Positions 1-7,985 of a DNA stretch of 16,611 nt are shown piece after piece. The notes beneath the pieces were generated by a model that ran no database searches, was not told the DNA's origin, and saw only the letters and a program-made list of their open reading frames with translations. The stretch comes from Rubrolithibacter danxiaensis. GTDB taxonomy: Bacteria; Bacteroidota; Bacteroidia; Sphingobacteriales; Sphingobacteriaceae. Position 1 is the stretch's first letter. Every line of letters starts with the position of its first letter. The position numbers and the translations under genes are program-made. The stretch spans positions 1 to 16,611 of the forward strand of contig NZ_JBKOPS010000021.1 of the NCBI RefSeq assembly GCF_047272945.1, given 5' to 3'.

Positions 1-56
1 ATTGCCTTTACACAGTACAGCTTAAATTCAAAACTGTGCTTCTTTTTCTTTATCAT

Positions 57-94
57 AAAAATGCCCCCAGAAAGTGTCTAACTTTTTGGGGGCA
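57..94 (-). terminator. Rho-independent terminator of the YtxH/DUF4126/SpoIIAA cluster
   Basis: A 13-bp stem (arms 62-74 and 82-94, one G-U pair, 7-nt loop) with a core of five consecutive G-C pairs is followed on the minus strand by a T-run (57-61). It lies about 40 bp past the stop of the YtxH-like gene at 137 and is oriented to stop minus-strand transcription. The plus-strand side has no T-run, so it looks unidirectional. Confidence 0.8.
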
Positions 95-136
95 CTGTAA
101 AAAAAATCGGGCGGCTTTTTTATTTATTTCTTTGAG

Positions 137-451
137 CTACAGATTAGCACCGGCGTTGCTTGCTACATCATTGGCTCTGTTAGCGGCATTGTTTGCCATA
201 TCACTAGCCCTGTTGGTAACATTATTTGCCAGGTCGCTTGCCTTGTTAGAAAGGTTACTTGCCATATCGCTCGCTTTGTTTGAAAGATCGCTCCATCTGT
301 CAGTTACCTTGTTTCCAATATCTTTAGCAGATTCTGCCAGATTATTCACTAAAGATTTTCCTTGCTCAGTTCCGAATAAATACCATATTGCTCCACCGGC
401 TGCAAGCCCTGCAAGAGCCAGGGGTACTAATTTTGAATTCTTGTTGTTCAT
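137..451 (-). CDS. YtxH-like membrane-anchored protein with 11-residue repeats
   Basis: A 104-aa protein with one hydrophobic, Gly/Ala-rich segment near the N-terminus (about residues 8-27), then GTEQGKSL, the pattern of YtxH-domain general-stress proteins. Such proteins are small, single-pass and of uncertain biochemical role. The rest is a long polar helix with four successive 11-residue units (residues 57-67, 68-78, 79-89, 90-100) of the type SNKASDMASNL, as in LEA-like or apolipoprotein-like amphipathic helices. It is probably anchored in the inner membrane with the helix in the cytoplasm or along the membrane, which is an inference. It is the last of three co-directional genes and is followed by a strong terminator. 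The start at 451 gives a natural membrane-anchor N-terminus. Confidence 0.85.
   Translation of the reverse strand: MNNKNSKLVPLALAGLAAGGAIWYLFGTEQGKSLVNNLAESAKDIGNKVTDRWSDLSNKASDMASNLSNKASDLANNVTNRASDMANNAANRANDVASNAGANL
152..283 (-). repeat. Four degenerate 33-bp tandem units coding 11-residue repeats
   Basis: Inside the YtxH-like gene, four consecutive 33-bp units encode SNKASDMASNL, SNKASDLANNV, TNRASDMANNA and ANRANDVASNA. The DNA units are diverged, so this is an old protein-level repeat rather than a recent expansion. An 11-residue period matches a hendecad amphipathic helix. Confidence 0.8.
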
Positions 452-550
452 AACGCTATTTTTTAATTGTCAATACGCTTCTGTAAATCCAACAAGAATA
501 AGAAGTGATGGTTTTTATTATCTGAAGATTTAAACAGCTACTTACTGATT

Positions 551-1036
551 TTACCGGCTTTTTAGTAATCCTATTCCCCCTCCTATTGCAATAACATCTT
601 CTGCCAATCCAAGTAAAGAATCCGGCAGACCGGAGCCTGCCTTCATTTTCTTTCTTAAATAAAAAGTTGCATAAGTTGCCACAATAGCTGTTGCACAACC
701 AAGCAGTGCGCCGTTAGTAATTTTTCCTCCGGAAGATTTATAGATAACAGCCCCGGTTATAGCGCCTGATACAGCCCTCCCAGCTAAAACCCCACCCGAG
801 ATTCTATCAGGCATAGCAGGCAGTTTATCGCCAACCATTTCAGATACCGCTAATACTTTCAGCCCCTTATTTATTAAAGGCTTTTTTATAAAACGAAGTG
901 GCGACCGGTTTAAGCGATATGAAATTTTATTGCTTAAATAATGACTGATCAAAGCTGGCGCAGACAGGCTGCGCATGCCTGCAATTAATCCAAACCCAAT
1001 GGTTTGCCATACTCTTTCTGAGGATAATGATTTCAT
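551..1036 (-). CDS. DUF4126 family membrane protein
   Basis: A 161-aa hydrophobic protein that I recognise as DUF4126-like from the N-terminal GMRSLSAPALI block (residues 20-30), the SEMVGDKLPAMPDRI block (about 65-79) and the Gly/Ala-rich GGVLAGRAVSGAITGAVI stretch (81-98). These are followed by one or two further membrane segments (about 107-127 and 142-158). The function of the family is not established. It lies 18 nt downstream of the SpoIIAA-like gene, so the two are probably co-transcribed, and about 100 nt upstream of the YtxH-like gene on the same strand. The length is normal for the family. Confidence 0.85.
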   Translation of the reverse strand: MKSLSSERVWQTIGFGLIAGMRSLSAPALISHYLSNKISYRLNRSPLRFIKKPLINKGLKVLAVSEMVGDKLPAMPDRISGGVLAGRAVSGAITGAVIYKSSGGKITNGALLGCATAIVATYATFYLRKKMKAGSGLPDSLLGLAEDVIAIGGGIGLLKSR

Positions 1037-1054
1037 ATGCTTATATAAGTAATA

Positions 1055-1417
1055 TCAGGATAACAGCCAGTTCTTAGCCTCTTCCAACTGGCTTTTTGAA
1101 AAACCACGTGCCTCTCCCGGGATAAAACCGCTTATCCCGTTCGTCAATTTATTTAGTCCTTCCTGGTCGGATACGATGGCTATTTTATGCCATTTGTTAA
1201 AATGTTTAAATCCTACCAATATATCGTTTAATCCAGCTCCTGCGGTATAATTCTGTATGTCTGTATCTAACAGTAGTAAAAAATTTATTTTCCCTGTACT
1301 TTCTGCCACCGCATCTACGGCGGGAAAAACTATGTTCTTGTAATCTTCTGCTGTTACTTCACCACTTGCTCTAAAACCTACCAGTGTGGAAGGCAAATCA
1401 GCTAATAGTTCTACCAT
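1055..1417 (-). CDS. SpoIIAA-like / STAS-type single-domain protein
   Basis: A 120-aa soluble protein matching the SpoIIAA-like (STAS/CRAL-TRIO-like fold) family. It has an N-terminal LVGFRASGEVTAEDY strand-helix (12-26), a central INFLLLLD strand (44-51), a WHKIAIVSD block (76-84) and a C-terminal FIPGEARGFSKSQLEEAKNWL segment (98-118). Such proteins are small, cofactor-free and common beside stress or membrane genes. Their ligand is mostly unknown, and membrane association or lipid binding is an inference from related folds. It is the first gene of the three-gene minus-strand cluster, and a promoter-like sequence lies just upstream at 1441-1470. Confidence 0.85.
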   Translation of the reverse strand: MVELLADLPSTLVGFRASGEVTAEDYKNIVFPAVDAVAESTGKINFLLLLDTDIQNYTAGAGLNDILVGFKHFNKWHKIAIVSDQEGLNKLTNGISGFIPGEARGFSKSQLEEAKNWLLS

Positions 1418-1440
1418 CGTGTTTTAGTTTTAATATAGTT

Positions 1441-1470
1441 CAAACATGAAACAGGACAAAAAGTTGGAAA
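1441..1470 (-). promoter_or_regulatory. Candidate Bacteroidetes promoter for the SpoIIAA/DUF4126/YtxH cluster
   Basis: On the minus strand, TTTC (1467-1470) is followed after 18 nt by CATGTTTG (1441-1448). This matches the Bacteroidetes consensus TTTG-N19-TANNTTTG at all but two fixed positions. It lies 23 nt upstream of the start at 1417. The support is motif similarity and position only. Confidence 0.4.
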
Positions 1471-1588
1471 GTGATTAATAAAAAAGCAAATAAATATCCC
1501 CTGAAATCAATTTTTATTTTTTAAAAAAGAAGAACCTTAATCCCTTATTTTCGTAGCCACAATTACTTATACAACATCCCGAAAAAGA

Positions 1589-2473
1589 ATGATTAAACAA
1601 TTTACTTTCGCCTTTTTTTTAAGTTCAGCCGTATTTATTTCCGCGTGCCAGTCTAATGCTGACACCCGGGAGAATTCTGCTTCAATTGCTAAAACCGACA
1701 GTACCACAGCAATTAAAACAGCCTCAGCAGAGAGCACACCAATAGAACCAATAGAAACTACCAAAAAAGTAGCGGATGCTGCAACCATACTTGCTCGTCC
1801 TCAGGTTCCTATTTTGTGTTACCATCAAATCCGTGATTGGAGACCGAAGGATTCTAAAGTCGCTAAAGATTATATTGTTCAGATAAATGATTTCAAAGCA
1901 CAAATGAAAATGCTTGCGGACAGCGGTTATCATACTATTTTACCGGATCAGCTTTATAATTATCTGAATACAGGGGCAGCACTTCCTGAAAAGCCAATTA
2001 TGTTGACGTTTGATGACACAGATCTGGACCAGTACACTATTGCCGCCCCCGAAATGAAGAAATACGGATTTAAAGGAGTATTCTTCATCATGACGGTTTC
2101 GATAGGAAGACCGAATTACATGACGAAAGAGCAAATCAAAGCTTTATCAGATAATGGCCATGTAATTGGCAGCCATACCTGGGATCATCATAACTTTAAA
2201 AAATACGAAGGCGAAGATTGGGTAACGCAAATTGAAAAACCGACCAAAAAATTAGAAGAAATAACCGGTAAACCTATAAAATACTTTGCATATCCTTTTG
2301 GTTTATGGAATACAAAAGGAATTCCTGAACTAAAAAAACGTGGCTTTATTGCTGCGTTTCAGCTGGCAGAAAAAAGAGATTCTATAGATCCTTTATTTTC
2401 TATCCGCCGCATCATAGCGAGTGGCTACTGGAGTCCAAAAACACTAAGAAACAGCATCGTTAACAGTTTCTAA
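1589..2473 (+). CDS. Polysaccharide deacetylase (NodB-type) lipoprotein
   Basis: A 294-aa carbohydrate-esterase-4 type protein that removes N- or O-acetyl groups from a glycan, probably peptidoglycan or an exopolysaccharide, outside the cytoplasm. An N-terminal hydrophobic signal ends in the lipobox ISAC (Cys20), followed by a Ser/Thr/Glu-rich linker to about residue 70. The NodB domain shows motif 1 LTFDD (139-143, catalytic Asp142 and metal-binding Asp143), motif 2 SHTWDH (195-200, metal-binding His196 and His200) and motif 3 YPFG (235-238). It is a single gene, convergent with the HEAT-like gene. A TATTTTCG element at 1546-1553 could be its -7 box, but no good -33 box is visible. The exact substrate cannot be read from the sequence. 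Confidence 0.9.
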   Translation: MIKQFTFAFFLSSAVFISACQSNADTRENSASIAKTDSTTAIKTASAESTPIEPIETTKKVADAATILARPQVPILCYHQIRDWRPKDSKVAKDYIVQINDFKAQMKMLADSGYHTILPDQLYNYLNTGAALPEKPIMLTFDDTDLDQYTIAAPEMKKYGFKGVFFIMTVSIGRPNYMTKEQIKALSDNGHVIGSHTWDHHNFKKYEGEDWVTQIEKPTKKLEEITGKPIKYFAYPFGLWNTKGIPELKKRGFIAAFQLAEKRDSIDPLFSIRRIIASGYWSPKTLRNSIVNSF

Positions 2474-2485
2474 AAAGAAAAGAAG

Positions 2486-2526
2486 TAAAATCAGGGGTCT
2501 AAACAGTATCAGTATTCCTGATTTTA
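2486..2526. terminator. Possible bidirectional terminator between convergent genes
   Basis: An 11-bp inverted repeat (2486-2496 and 2516-2526, one G-U pair, core AAAATCAGG/CCTGATTTT) with a large 19-nt loop lies where the deacetylase (+) and HEAT-like (-) genes converge. Both outer flanks are T-rich on their own strand. The right arm lies within the last codons of the HEAT-like gene. The long loop lowers confidence. Confidence 0.4.
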
Positions 2527-3050
2527 TTAAGTACCTTTTTGCCCCTGCTTTGCAAAGCCGCAGAACCATCTTTCATCAAAAATTCTATCTGAGCTGCAAG
2601 TTCCTCTCCTATCCAGAGATTTTTTTTATTAAAATAGAATAGAATGTCAAAGCAGTTTACAGCAACGGCTACCGGAGTTTCCGAATCAATAAGCCATTCA
2701 AAACTTGTTTCAATAAGCGATTCAGCATATTCATCCAGTATCACACTCTCATTCCTTTTAATTAGCAAAAGCAGGATTTTTGTATAGTGCCGCTGGCAGC
2801 TGTGATTTTTCTGTTCAGGATACACCTGCAGAAAGAGTCTGATGTTGGGAAGAAAGAGTGCATAATACTTTACCGCAACTTCTTCAAGTATCCAGGCTGC
2901 CCTGAAAGCGATTTCTGTCTTTTCATCAAAAGTAATTTCAATTAAACTAGGGGTGGAATCTTTCGATTTTCCGGCCAGCTCTGATAATATCTTTACTTTT
3001 TCTTTAGTGAGCGTTTTAGAAATCTCCTCTTCAAGTGCATCTTTTGTCAT
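2499..3050 (-). CDS. HEAT-like alpha-helical protein of a Bacteroidetes family often labelled adenylosuccinate lyase
   Basis: A 183-aa soluble, almost entirely helical protein with no signal peptide. The pattern is AAWILEEVAVKYYALFLPNI (about 51-70), RHYTKILLLLIKR (about 86-98), a SFEWLID block and a final SAALQSRGKKVLNKI helix. This resembles a common Bacteroidetes family of HEAT-like proteins that databases often call adenylosuccinate lyase although it carries no lyase signature. I see none of the fumarase-superfamily SSxMPxKxN loop, so a lyase function should not be assumed. Its role is unknown and may be protein-protein interaction. It is divergent from the ABC-F gene, with 94 bp between the starts, and convergent with the deacetylase. 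Confidence 0.75.
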   Translation of the reverse strand: MTKDALEEEISKTLTKEKVKILSELAGKSKDSTPSLIEITFDEKTEIAFRAAWILEEVAVKYYALFLPNIRLFLQVYPEQKNHSCQRHYTKILLLLIKRNESVILDEYAESLIETSFEWLIDSETPVAVAVNCFDILFYFNKKNLWIGEELAAQIEFLMKDGSAALQSRGKKVLNKIRNTDTV

Positions 3051-3095
3051 AGAATAAAAATAATTCAGCCAATAATAAGAAACAACTGTTTATCC

Positions 3096-3126
3096 TTTAA
3101 ATAAAGCTGTTAAATCTGTACCTTTG
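3096..3126 (+). promoter_or_regulatory. Promoter of the ABC-F gene
   Basis: TTTA (3096-3099), 19 nt, then TACCTTTG (3119-3126), an exact TANNTTTG. This is a near-perfect Bacteroidetes housekeeping promoter ending 18 nt before the ATG at 3145. Its position rules out the TTG at 3124 as the start, because that codon lies inside the -7 element. Confidence 0.75.
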
Positions 3127-3144
3127 CACCTCATTTCCAAGAGC

Positions 3145-4773
3145 ATGATTACGGTATCAAATCTATCTTTACGCTACGGCAAACGCACTCTTTTTGAAGA
3201 TGTTAACTTAAAGTTTACACCCGGTAACTGTTATGGCATTATCGGTGCAAACGGGGCAGGAAAATCTACTTTTATGAAAATACTTTCAGGAGAAGTAGAC
3301 CCTACAACCGGTTCTGTCAGCTTCACTCCCGGAGAGCGTATGGCCGTTTTGAAACAGAATCACTATGAATTTGATGAATTTCCTGTTATAGAAACTGTTT
3401 TGATAGGGCATAGAGAATTGTACAATGTGATGAAGGAAAAAGATGCCTTGTACGCCAAAGAAGATTTTACCGAAAAAGATGGCGAGCGTGCCGGAGAGCT
3501 TGAAACCATTTTTGCCGAAATGGATGGATGGAATGCTGAAAATAACGCTGCAACCTTGTTAAGCAACCTGGGCATCACCGAAGATTTACACTACAAATTA
3601 TTAAAAGAGCTTGACGGGAACCAGAAAGTACGAGTTTTATTAGCTCAGGCCTTATTTGGAAATCCGGATATTCTGCTGCTGGATGAGCCTACCAACGATC
3701 TCGACATTACTACAATAGCATGGCTGGAAGACTTTCTCGCCGGTTACGAAGCAATAGTCCTGGTAGTATCTCACGACCGCCACTTCCTTGACACCGTCTG
3801 TACGCATATTGTAGATATCGATTTTGGCAAAATGACCATCTTTACCGGGAACTATACGTTCTGGTATGAATCAAGCCAACTTGCTCTGCGTCAACGTTCT
3901 GATCAAAATAAAAAGCTGGAAGATAAGGTAAAAGAATTACAGGAATTTATTCGCCGCTTCAGTGCAAATGCTTCCAAATCAAAACAGGCTACCAGCCGGA
4001 AAAAGGCACTGGAAAAGATCAACCTGGATGAAATTAAACCATCCAATCGTAAATATCCGGCCATTATGTTCAATAACCAGGGCCGGGAAGCTGGAGATCA
4101 GATCCTGCAAATAGAAAAATTAAGAAAAGAATCTGGCGGAGAACTTCTGTTTTCTGATGTGGATATCCTGGTAAATAAAGGTGACAAGATTGCAATTTTA
4201 TCTGAAAACAGCCTGGCAACAACAGCGTTCTATAATATACTTACTGAAAAGGACAAGGATTTTACCGGATCTTTTAAATGGGGTGTTACTATCAGCACTG
4301 CTTTTATTCCTAATGATAATACCGAATATTTTGAAGGTAAAGACCTGAACCTGATTGACTGGTTACGGGAATATTCTGAAGGAGATAAAGACGAGCAGTT
4401 TATCCGGAGTTTCCTGGGAAGAATGCTATTTTCGGGGGAAGAAGTTCTGAAAAAATGTTCTGTACTTTCCGGTGGTGAAAAAATGCGCTGTATGTTCTCA
4501 AGGATGATGCTGCAGCAGGCAAACGTGCTTTTGTTTGACGAACCAACCAATCACCTTGACCTCGAATCAATCACCGCTTTAAATAATGGGATGAACGATT
4601 TCAAAGGAACGATTCTTTTTACTTCCCGTGACCATGAACTTACGCAAACGGTAGCCAACAGAATTATAGAATTGACACCGGGAGGTGTTATTGATAAGCT
4701 GATGAGCTACGACGAATACATTAACAGTGAAGCTGTAAAAAAGCAACGTGAAGAACTGTATTCAATCGCGTAA
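3145..4773 (+). CDS. ybiT: ABC-F family ATPase, YbiT type
   Basis: A 542-aa soluble protein with two ABC ATPase domains and no membrane domain, closest in pattern to E. coli YbiT. ABC-F proteins bind the ribosomal E site and modulate or rescue translation. NBD1 has Walker A GANGAGKST (34-42), Walker B LLLDEP (177-182) and H-switch SHD (His210), but a weak signature around 155-160 (ELDGNQ). The inter-domain P-site tip contains RRFSANASKSKQATSR (270-285). NBD2 has a good signature LSGGEK (441-446) and Walker B LLFDEPTNHLD (462-472). Its Walker A is degenerate (SENSLATTA, 353-361) and its H-switch is SRD (Arg495). The start at ATG 3145 is chosen because the upstream promoter overlaps the alternative TTG. 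Its stop is 2 nt from that of the opposite gene. Confidence 0.92.
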   Translation: MITVSNLSLRYGKRTLFEDVNLKFTPGNCYGIIGANGAGKSTFMKILSGEVDPTTGSVSFTPGERMAVLKQNHYEFDEFPVIETVLIGHRELYNVMKEKDALYAKEDFTEKDGERAGELETIFAEMDGWNAENNAATLLSNLGITEDLHYKLLKELDGNQKVRVLLAQALFGNPDILLLDEPTNDLDITTIAWLEDFLAGYEAIVLVVSHDRHFLDTVCTHIVDIDFGKMTIFTGNYTFWYESSQLALRQRSDQNKKLEDKVKELQEFIRRFSANASKSKQATSRKKALEKINLDEIKPSNRKYPAIMFNNQGREAGDQILQIEKLRKESGGELLFSDVDILVNKGDKIAILSENSLATTAFYNILTEKDKDFTGSFKWGVTISTAFIPNDNTEYFEGKDLNLIDWLREYSEGDKDEQFIRSFLGRMLFSGEEVLKKCSVLSGGEKMRCMFSRMMLQQANVLLFDEPTNHLDLESITALNNGMNDFKGTILFTSRDHELTQTVANRIIELTPGGVIDKLMSYDEYINSEAVKKQREELYSIA

Positions 4774-4775
4774 AA

Positions 4776-5357
4776 TCAATAATCGCTGGTATTACTTGTC
4801 AGCTGCTTATACTTTTCTGATGCTAAGGAAGCAAGAAAATGATTTTGGAATGTAATTCGCAACGTTCCATTTGCCGTTGATTCGAGTACAATAAAATCAC
4901 CATTCTTCAAGGACTTCTGTGTACTCCAGTAATGGAAAAGCTTCCCGTTACCGGTTTGTACTGCTGTAAGTTCTCTTCCGTCACCTAAATAATACGGAGG
5001 TTCAAACCAGCAACGATCCTGTCCATAGCCATAATTTGAAACCAGTTTCAGCTTCAGCATATTGAAATCCCCGACAATATCTGTACTTGCAAATTCAGCG
5101 CTTCCCTCGTAAAACCTGTCGTCTGTAAATTTTAAACAAACGGATTTGCAGGTTTTTCCCATAAACTTCCAGTCGTAAAGGAGCAGCATTTCCTGTTGCT
5201 CGTTAAAAGAGAAATAAGCAAATTCCTTTTTAAGTATTTCTACCGCTTCCTCACGACACAGGCCGAAGTTTACACCCAAAAAAGAATTAATTGATATTGT
5301 TTGACAATCAGCATAAAAAGGGATTAATGCCATCAGCGTCAAAAACAGGTTTTTCAT
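4776..5357 (-). CDS. Secreted protein of unknown function
   Basis: A 193-aa protein starting with a clear signal peptide (MKNLFLTLMALIPF, probable cleavage near residue 18-19 after YADC). The aspartate before the cysteine argues against a lipobox. The mature part begins INSFLGVNFGLCREEAVEILKK, a pattern I associate with Bacteroidetes periplasmic proteins of undefined function, and continues with beta-rich segments containing several Tyr/Trp and five Cys in the mature region (34, 129, 133 and others; positions approximate). No catalytic motif is visible. It is convergent with the ABC-F gene, with stops only 2 nt apart and no terminator hairpin between them, so the two transcripts probably overlap at their ends. 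Confidence 0.7.
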   Translation of the reverse strand: MKNLFLTLMALIPFYADCQTISINSFLGVNFGLCREEAVEILKKEFAYFSFNEQQEMLLLYDWKFMGKTCKSVCLKFTDDRFYEGSAEFASTDIVGDFNMLKLKLVSNYGYGQDRCWFEPPYYLGDGRELTAVQTGNGKLFHYWSTQKSLKNGDFIVLESTANGTLRITFQNHFLASLASEKYKQLTSNTSDY

Positions 5358-5586
5358 ATAACGATGTACAATTTTTCATGGCAGATGCTGCGCCGTTAAG
5401 ATGATACAATACAAAAAAGCAGGTAACTCTCCTTAAATTAAAATAGGTACACCGGCAGATGTTCAGTAAATAGTTCTCTTTATACAGGCAGATATATGAG
5501 AAACATTAATCAGAAGAAATTGTTTTTACTCCTTTTATGAAATATTAACTGAAAGGAATAGTAGTTTCGGTAAAGTATTGTAAAAG
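5358..5586. other. Intergenic, nothing recognised
   Basis: This 229-bp AT-rich gap lies upstream of the secreted-protein gene and downstream of the response regulator, both on the minus strand. I see no convincing ORF, hairpin with a T-run, RNA motif or exact TANNTTTG element. Confidence 0.5.
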
Positions 5587-5940
5587 CTATGAAGAAAAGC
5601 TTTTTACCACATTAATAAGCTCATCAATATCGAAGGGCTTCTTTAAATACGCATCGGCTCCGCAACGCTTTGCTACCTGTTCCAGATTATTTATAGCAGA
5701 AAACAGAATGACGGGGACATTTTTGGTAGCCGGGTTTTGCTTAAGTTCTTTAATAAGTTCGCTGCCTTTTTTAACTGCCATCCATTCATCAAGCAGCAGA
5801 ATACAAGATTGTGCTTTTTCAATATCGGCAATGAGATTTTTATGATGAGACACAACTACATGATAACCTTCACTTTGCAAAATTTGGTTCACTATATCCA
5901 AAATAGCAGCATCATCTTCAATAACTATAATAGTTTTCAA
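5587..5940 (-). CDS. Single-domain response regulator (CheY-like receiver)
   Basis: A 117-aa stand-alone receiver domain. It has the acidic pocket EDD (8-10), the phospho-acceptor Asp51 (LLLDEWM), Ser81 at the conserved Ser/Thr position and the KP pair (Lys101-Pro102). There is no output domain, so it presumably acts by phospho-transfer or by binding a partner protein, as CheY, Spo0F or DivK do. No histidine kinase lies beside it, so its kinase is probably encoded elsewhere. It is divergent from the second receiver gene, with 168 bp between the starts. The ATG start gives the expected N-terminal beta-strand MKTIIVIEDD. Confidence 0.9.
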   Translation of the reverse strand: MKTIIVIEDDAAILDIVNQILQSEGYHVVVSHHKNLIADIEKAQSCILLLDEWMAVKKGSELIKELKQNPATKNVPVILFSAINNLEQVAKRCGADAYLKKPFDIDELINVVKSFSS

Positions 5941-6108
5941 TGACTATATTATTAGGAGAAAATATTTACTAATAAATAAAGTCTAAATATACAATTATGT
6001 AGCAAATTTTAAATTGGCAGGAAGACATTTTTCCACTACTTTTATCAAACGCTAATTTATTGTAACCTCCGGGATATTTTATCGTACCCTTTAACTCAAC
6101 TTAATAAA

Positions 6109-6510
6109 GTGGAATATCGTTACAGATCTGCCTTACTTATTGATGATAGTTTAGCTGACAATCGCATAAACACGGAAATAATCAGAAGTTGCCGCTTAGC
6201 TAAAGAAATAATCGTTATGGAAAACCCGGTAACTGCGCTGCAGTATCTGAAACGATGCTTTAAATCACTGAAGAACATTCCGGATCTCCTGTTTATAGAC
6301 ATTAATATGCCTGAAATGAACGGATTTGACCTGATTGATGAGATTCTTAACTTTTCAGGGGTTTTACGTGGTGGATTCAAGATTATAATAGTATCCTCAT
6401 CTATGGATCCGGAAGATATAAAATTGGCAAATGCGAGCGGTTTTGTTCAAATGTTTATTCAGAAACCCTTAACACCTGAAGTGCTTTTAAAAATAAAGAA
6501 TAGCGTATAA
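6109..6510 (+). CDS. Single-domain response regulator (Rcp1-like receiver), GTG start
   Basis: A 133-aa stand-alone receiver. It has the acidic pair Asp12-Asp13 (LLIDDS), the phospho-acceptor Asp64 in FIDINMPEMNGFD, Ser96 (VSSSMD) and Lys119-Pro120. The longer loop between helix 3 and strand 4 (NFSGVLRGG) and the N-terminal DDSLADNRI pattern resemble the Rcp1-type receivers abundant in Sphingobacteria, which often serve phytochrome-like or hybrid kinases. The start is a GTG at 6109, since the next in-frame ATG lies after the acidic pocket. It is divergent from the other receiver gene. No output domain or neighbouring kinase is present. Confidence 0.85.
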   Translation: MEYRYRSALLIDDSLADNRINTEIIRSCRLAKEIIVMENPVTALQYLKRCFKSLKNIPDLLFIDINMPEMNGFDLIDEILNFSGVLRGGFKIIIVSSSMDPEDIKLANASGFVQMFIQKPLTPEVLLKIKNSV

Positions 6511-6624
6511 GTGTTGCACTGACTAATAGAGTTCTAATTCTCATCCAATTTCTTACTAATTATTCAAAGGTAAATACCTTCTAAGAATTGATTTCGGCCG
6601 ATTCAGATTAATCGTGTAATTTCC

Positions 6625-7849
6625 TTATTTTCTGATACTAGAATCCTCCTTTACTGATAAACTTTTAAGTTGAGACCTACGATCACCAAATACAAGTAGT
6701 AAAGCGATAAGCCCGATAACAAAAAAGCTCAGCACCAATGGAAAAACTCCGTTTACCATTAAAAGACTAATAACCGATCCAAGAGATGCACCTATAAAGA
6801 AGAAGGCAGTTCCATAAACAGCTGAAGCAACACCTGCCACATCTCCCAAAGGTTCCATTGCCAAAGCACTGCTATTGGGTTCAATTGCAAGATTGATCGC
6901 TGATATAAACGCAATAGCAATGAAGAATACCGGCATCTTCGGAGGATCACCGTACAAAGCTGTAAAAAGCAATAACAGTGCGCTCGTAACGGTATAAATT
7001 ATGAGCAGCCATCTGATAGTTCGTAGTGCGCCGAAGCGGGAAGAAAAATAGGAATTTACAAAAGTGCTTAGCGCCATAAGCAAACCCGTACCTCCAAAAA
7101 TCCATACAAATAGTTGCGGCCTGCCATAAATTTCACTGATTATCCGTTCAGAACTGGCCTATGTAAGAACTAAATGCTGCAAAGAGAACTGTAGTTATAC
7201 CGGTATACCGAAGGAAGGTAAGATTGGTCATAATCTTAAAAATCGACTGCCGTATATTCATCCAATTGATTAGCACACGTTTTTCTCTCGGAAGAGATTC
7301 TTCCAGCCTCAGTGACCAAAAAAAAATCAGTACAGCAAACAAGGGCGGTGTAAGAAACACCATTCGCCAGGAAGAAATTGAAAGGATACCGGCGCCTAAA
7401 AAGGGTGCAACAACGGGCGTAAAAAGGAAAATGGTGAAAATAAGTGACATGATATGCGCCATTTGGTCTCCAACAAAGCGGTCGCGAACACTGGCAACTG
7501 TTGTTGAAAATACAGCCGACGCTCCCATACCGGCCACAAATCTGGCTGCATACATGATATTCAGACTTGGCGCAAAGGCTGCAGCTATACCACCTATGAT
7601 ATAAAGTGGAAAACCGGTCCATAAAATTCGAAGCCTGCCAAAACGGTCGGACAACAAGCCAAAGACGAGCTGGGCAATCTGGCCGATAAAGAAAAACCCG
7701 ACGATATTTGCTGTGGCTGTAGATTCAGGCTTTAATCCAAAATAAAGCCGCAACTCTCCAAATACCGGAAGCATAATGTCAATTCCAAGAGCTGTTAGCA
7801 TCATGGTGCAGGCTGATAAGGCAATAAACTCCTTTGATTTAATTTTCAT
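6625..7849 (-). pseudogene. Bcr/CflA-type MFS drug:H+ antiporter, split by a one-base frameshift
   Basis: Two adjacent minus-strand frames (7849-7148, 233 aa; and the second frame running on to 6625) join into one roughly 407-residue 12-helix transporter if one G is removed from the GG at 7158-7159. The reading then passes from SSYI through A-SSERIISEIYGRP. As found, the first frame ends SSYIGQF and stops at 7148. The N-terminal half has the helix-1 motif LGIDIMLPVF (21-30) and motif A GLLSDRFGRLRIL (64-76), both typical of the Bcr/CflA multidrug efflux group. The intact protein would export drugs in exchange for protons at the inner membrane. The second half alone has an internal ATG at 7083 but would be only six helices. 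A sequencing error cannot be excluded. Confidence 0.85.
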
Positions 7850-7941
7850 GGGTAAGATAATAATATGTAAATCCTACTTGTGATAAACTTCAACCCAGCT
7901 TAACAAAAATCACCTTGTCTATTGACAATATTGGATTAAGC

Positions 7942-7981
7942 AAAAAAAATGGGACAAAAGCTGTCTTTAACTTTGTCCCAT
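7942..7981 (-). terminator. Rho-independent terminator behind tRNA-Lys
   Basis: On the minus strand an inverted repeat (arms 7949-7958 and 7972-7981, ATGGGACAAA with TTTGTCCCAT) is followed by eight T (7942-7949, overlapping the arm base). It begins 5 nt after the tRNA 3' end and would stop tRNA transcription before the MFS gene. Confidence 0.85.
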
Positions 7982-7985
7982 CAAG

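Noticed and set aside
36..533. Plus-strand 165-codon frame with many ALLA/LALL repeats
   Set aside because: It is the complement of the YtxH-like gene; the repeats mirror its 11-residue units. The minus-strand protein has a sensible anchor, family pattern and terminator.
3124..3144. TTG start of the ABC-F gene giving seven extra residues
   Set aside because: The codon lies inside an exact TANNTTTG promoter element, and the family N-terminus begins at the ATG at 3145.
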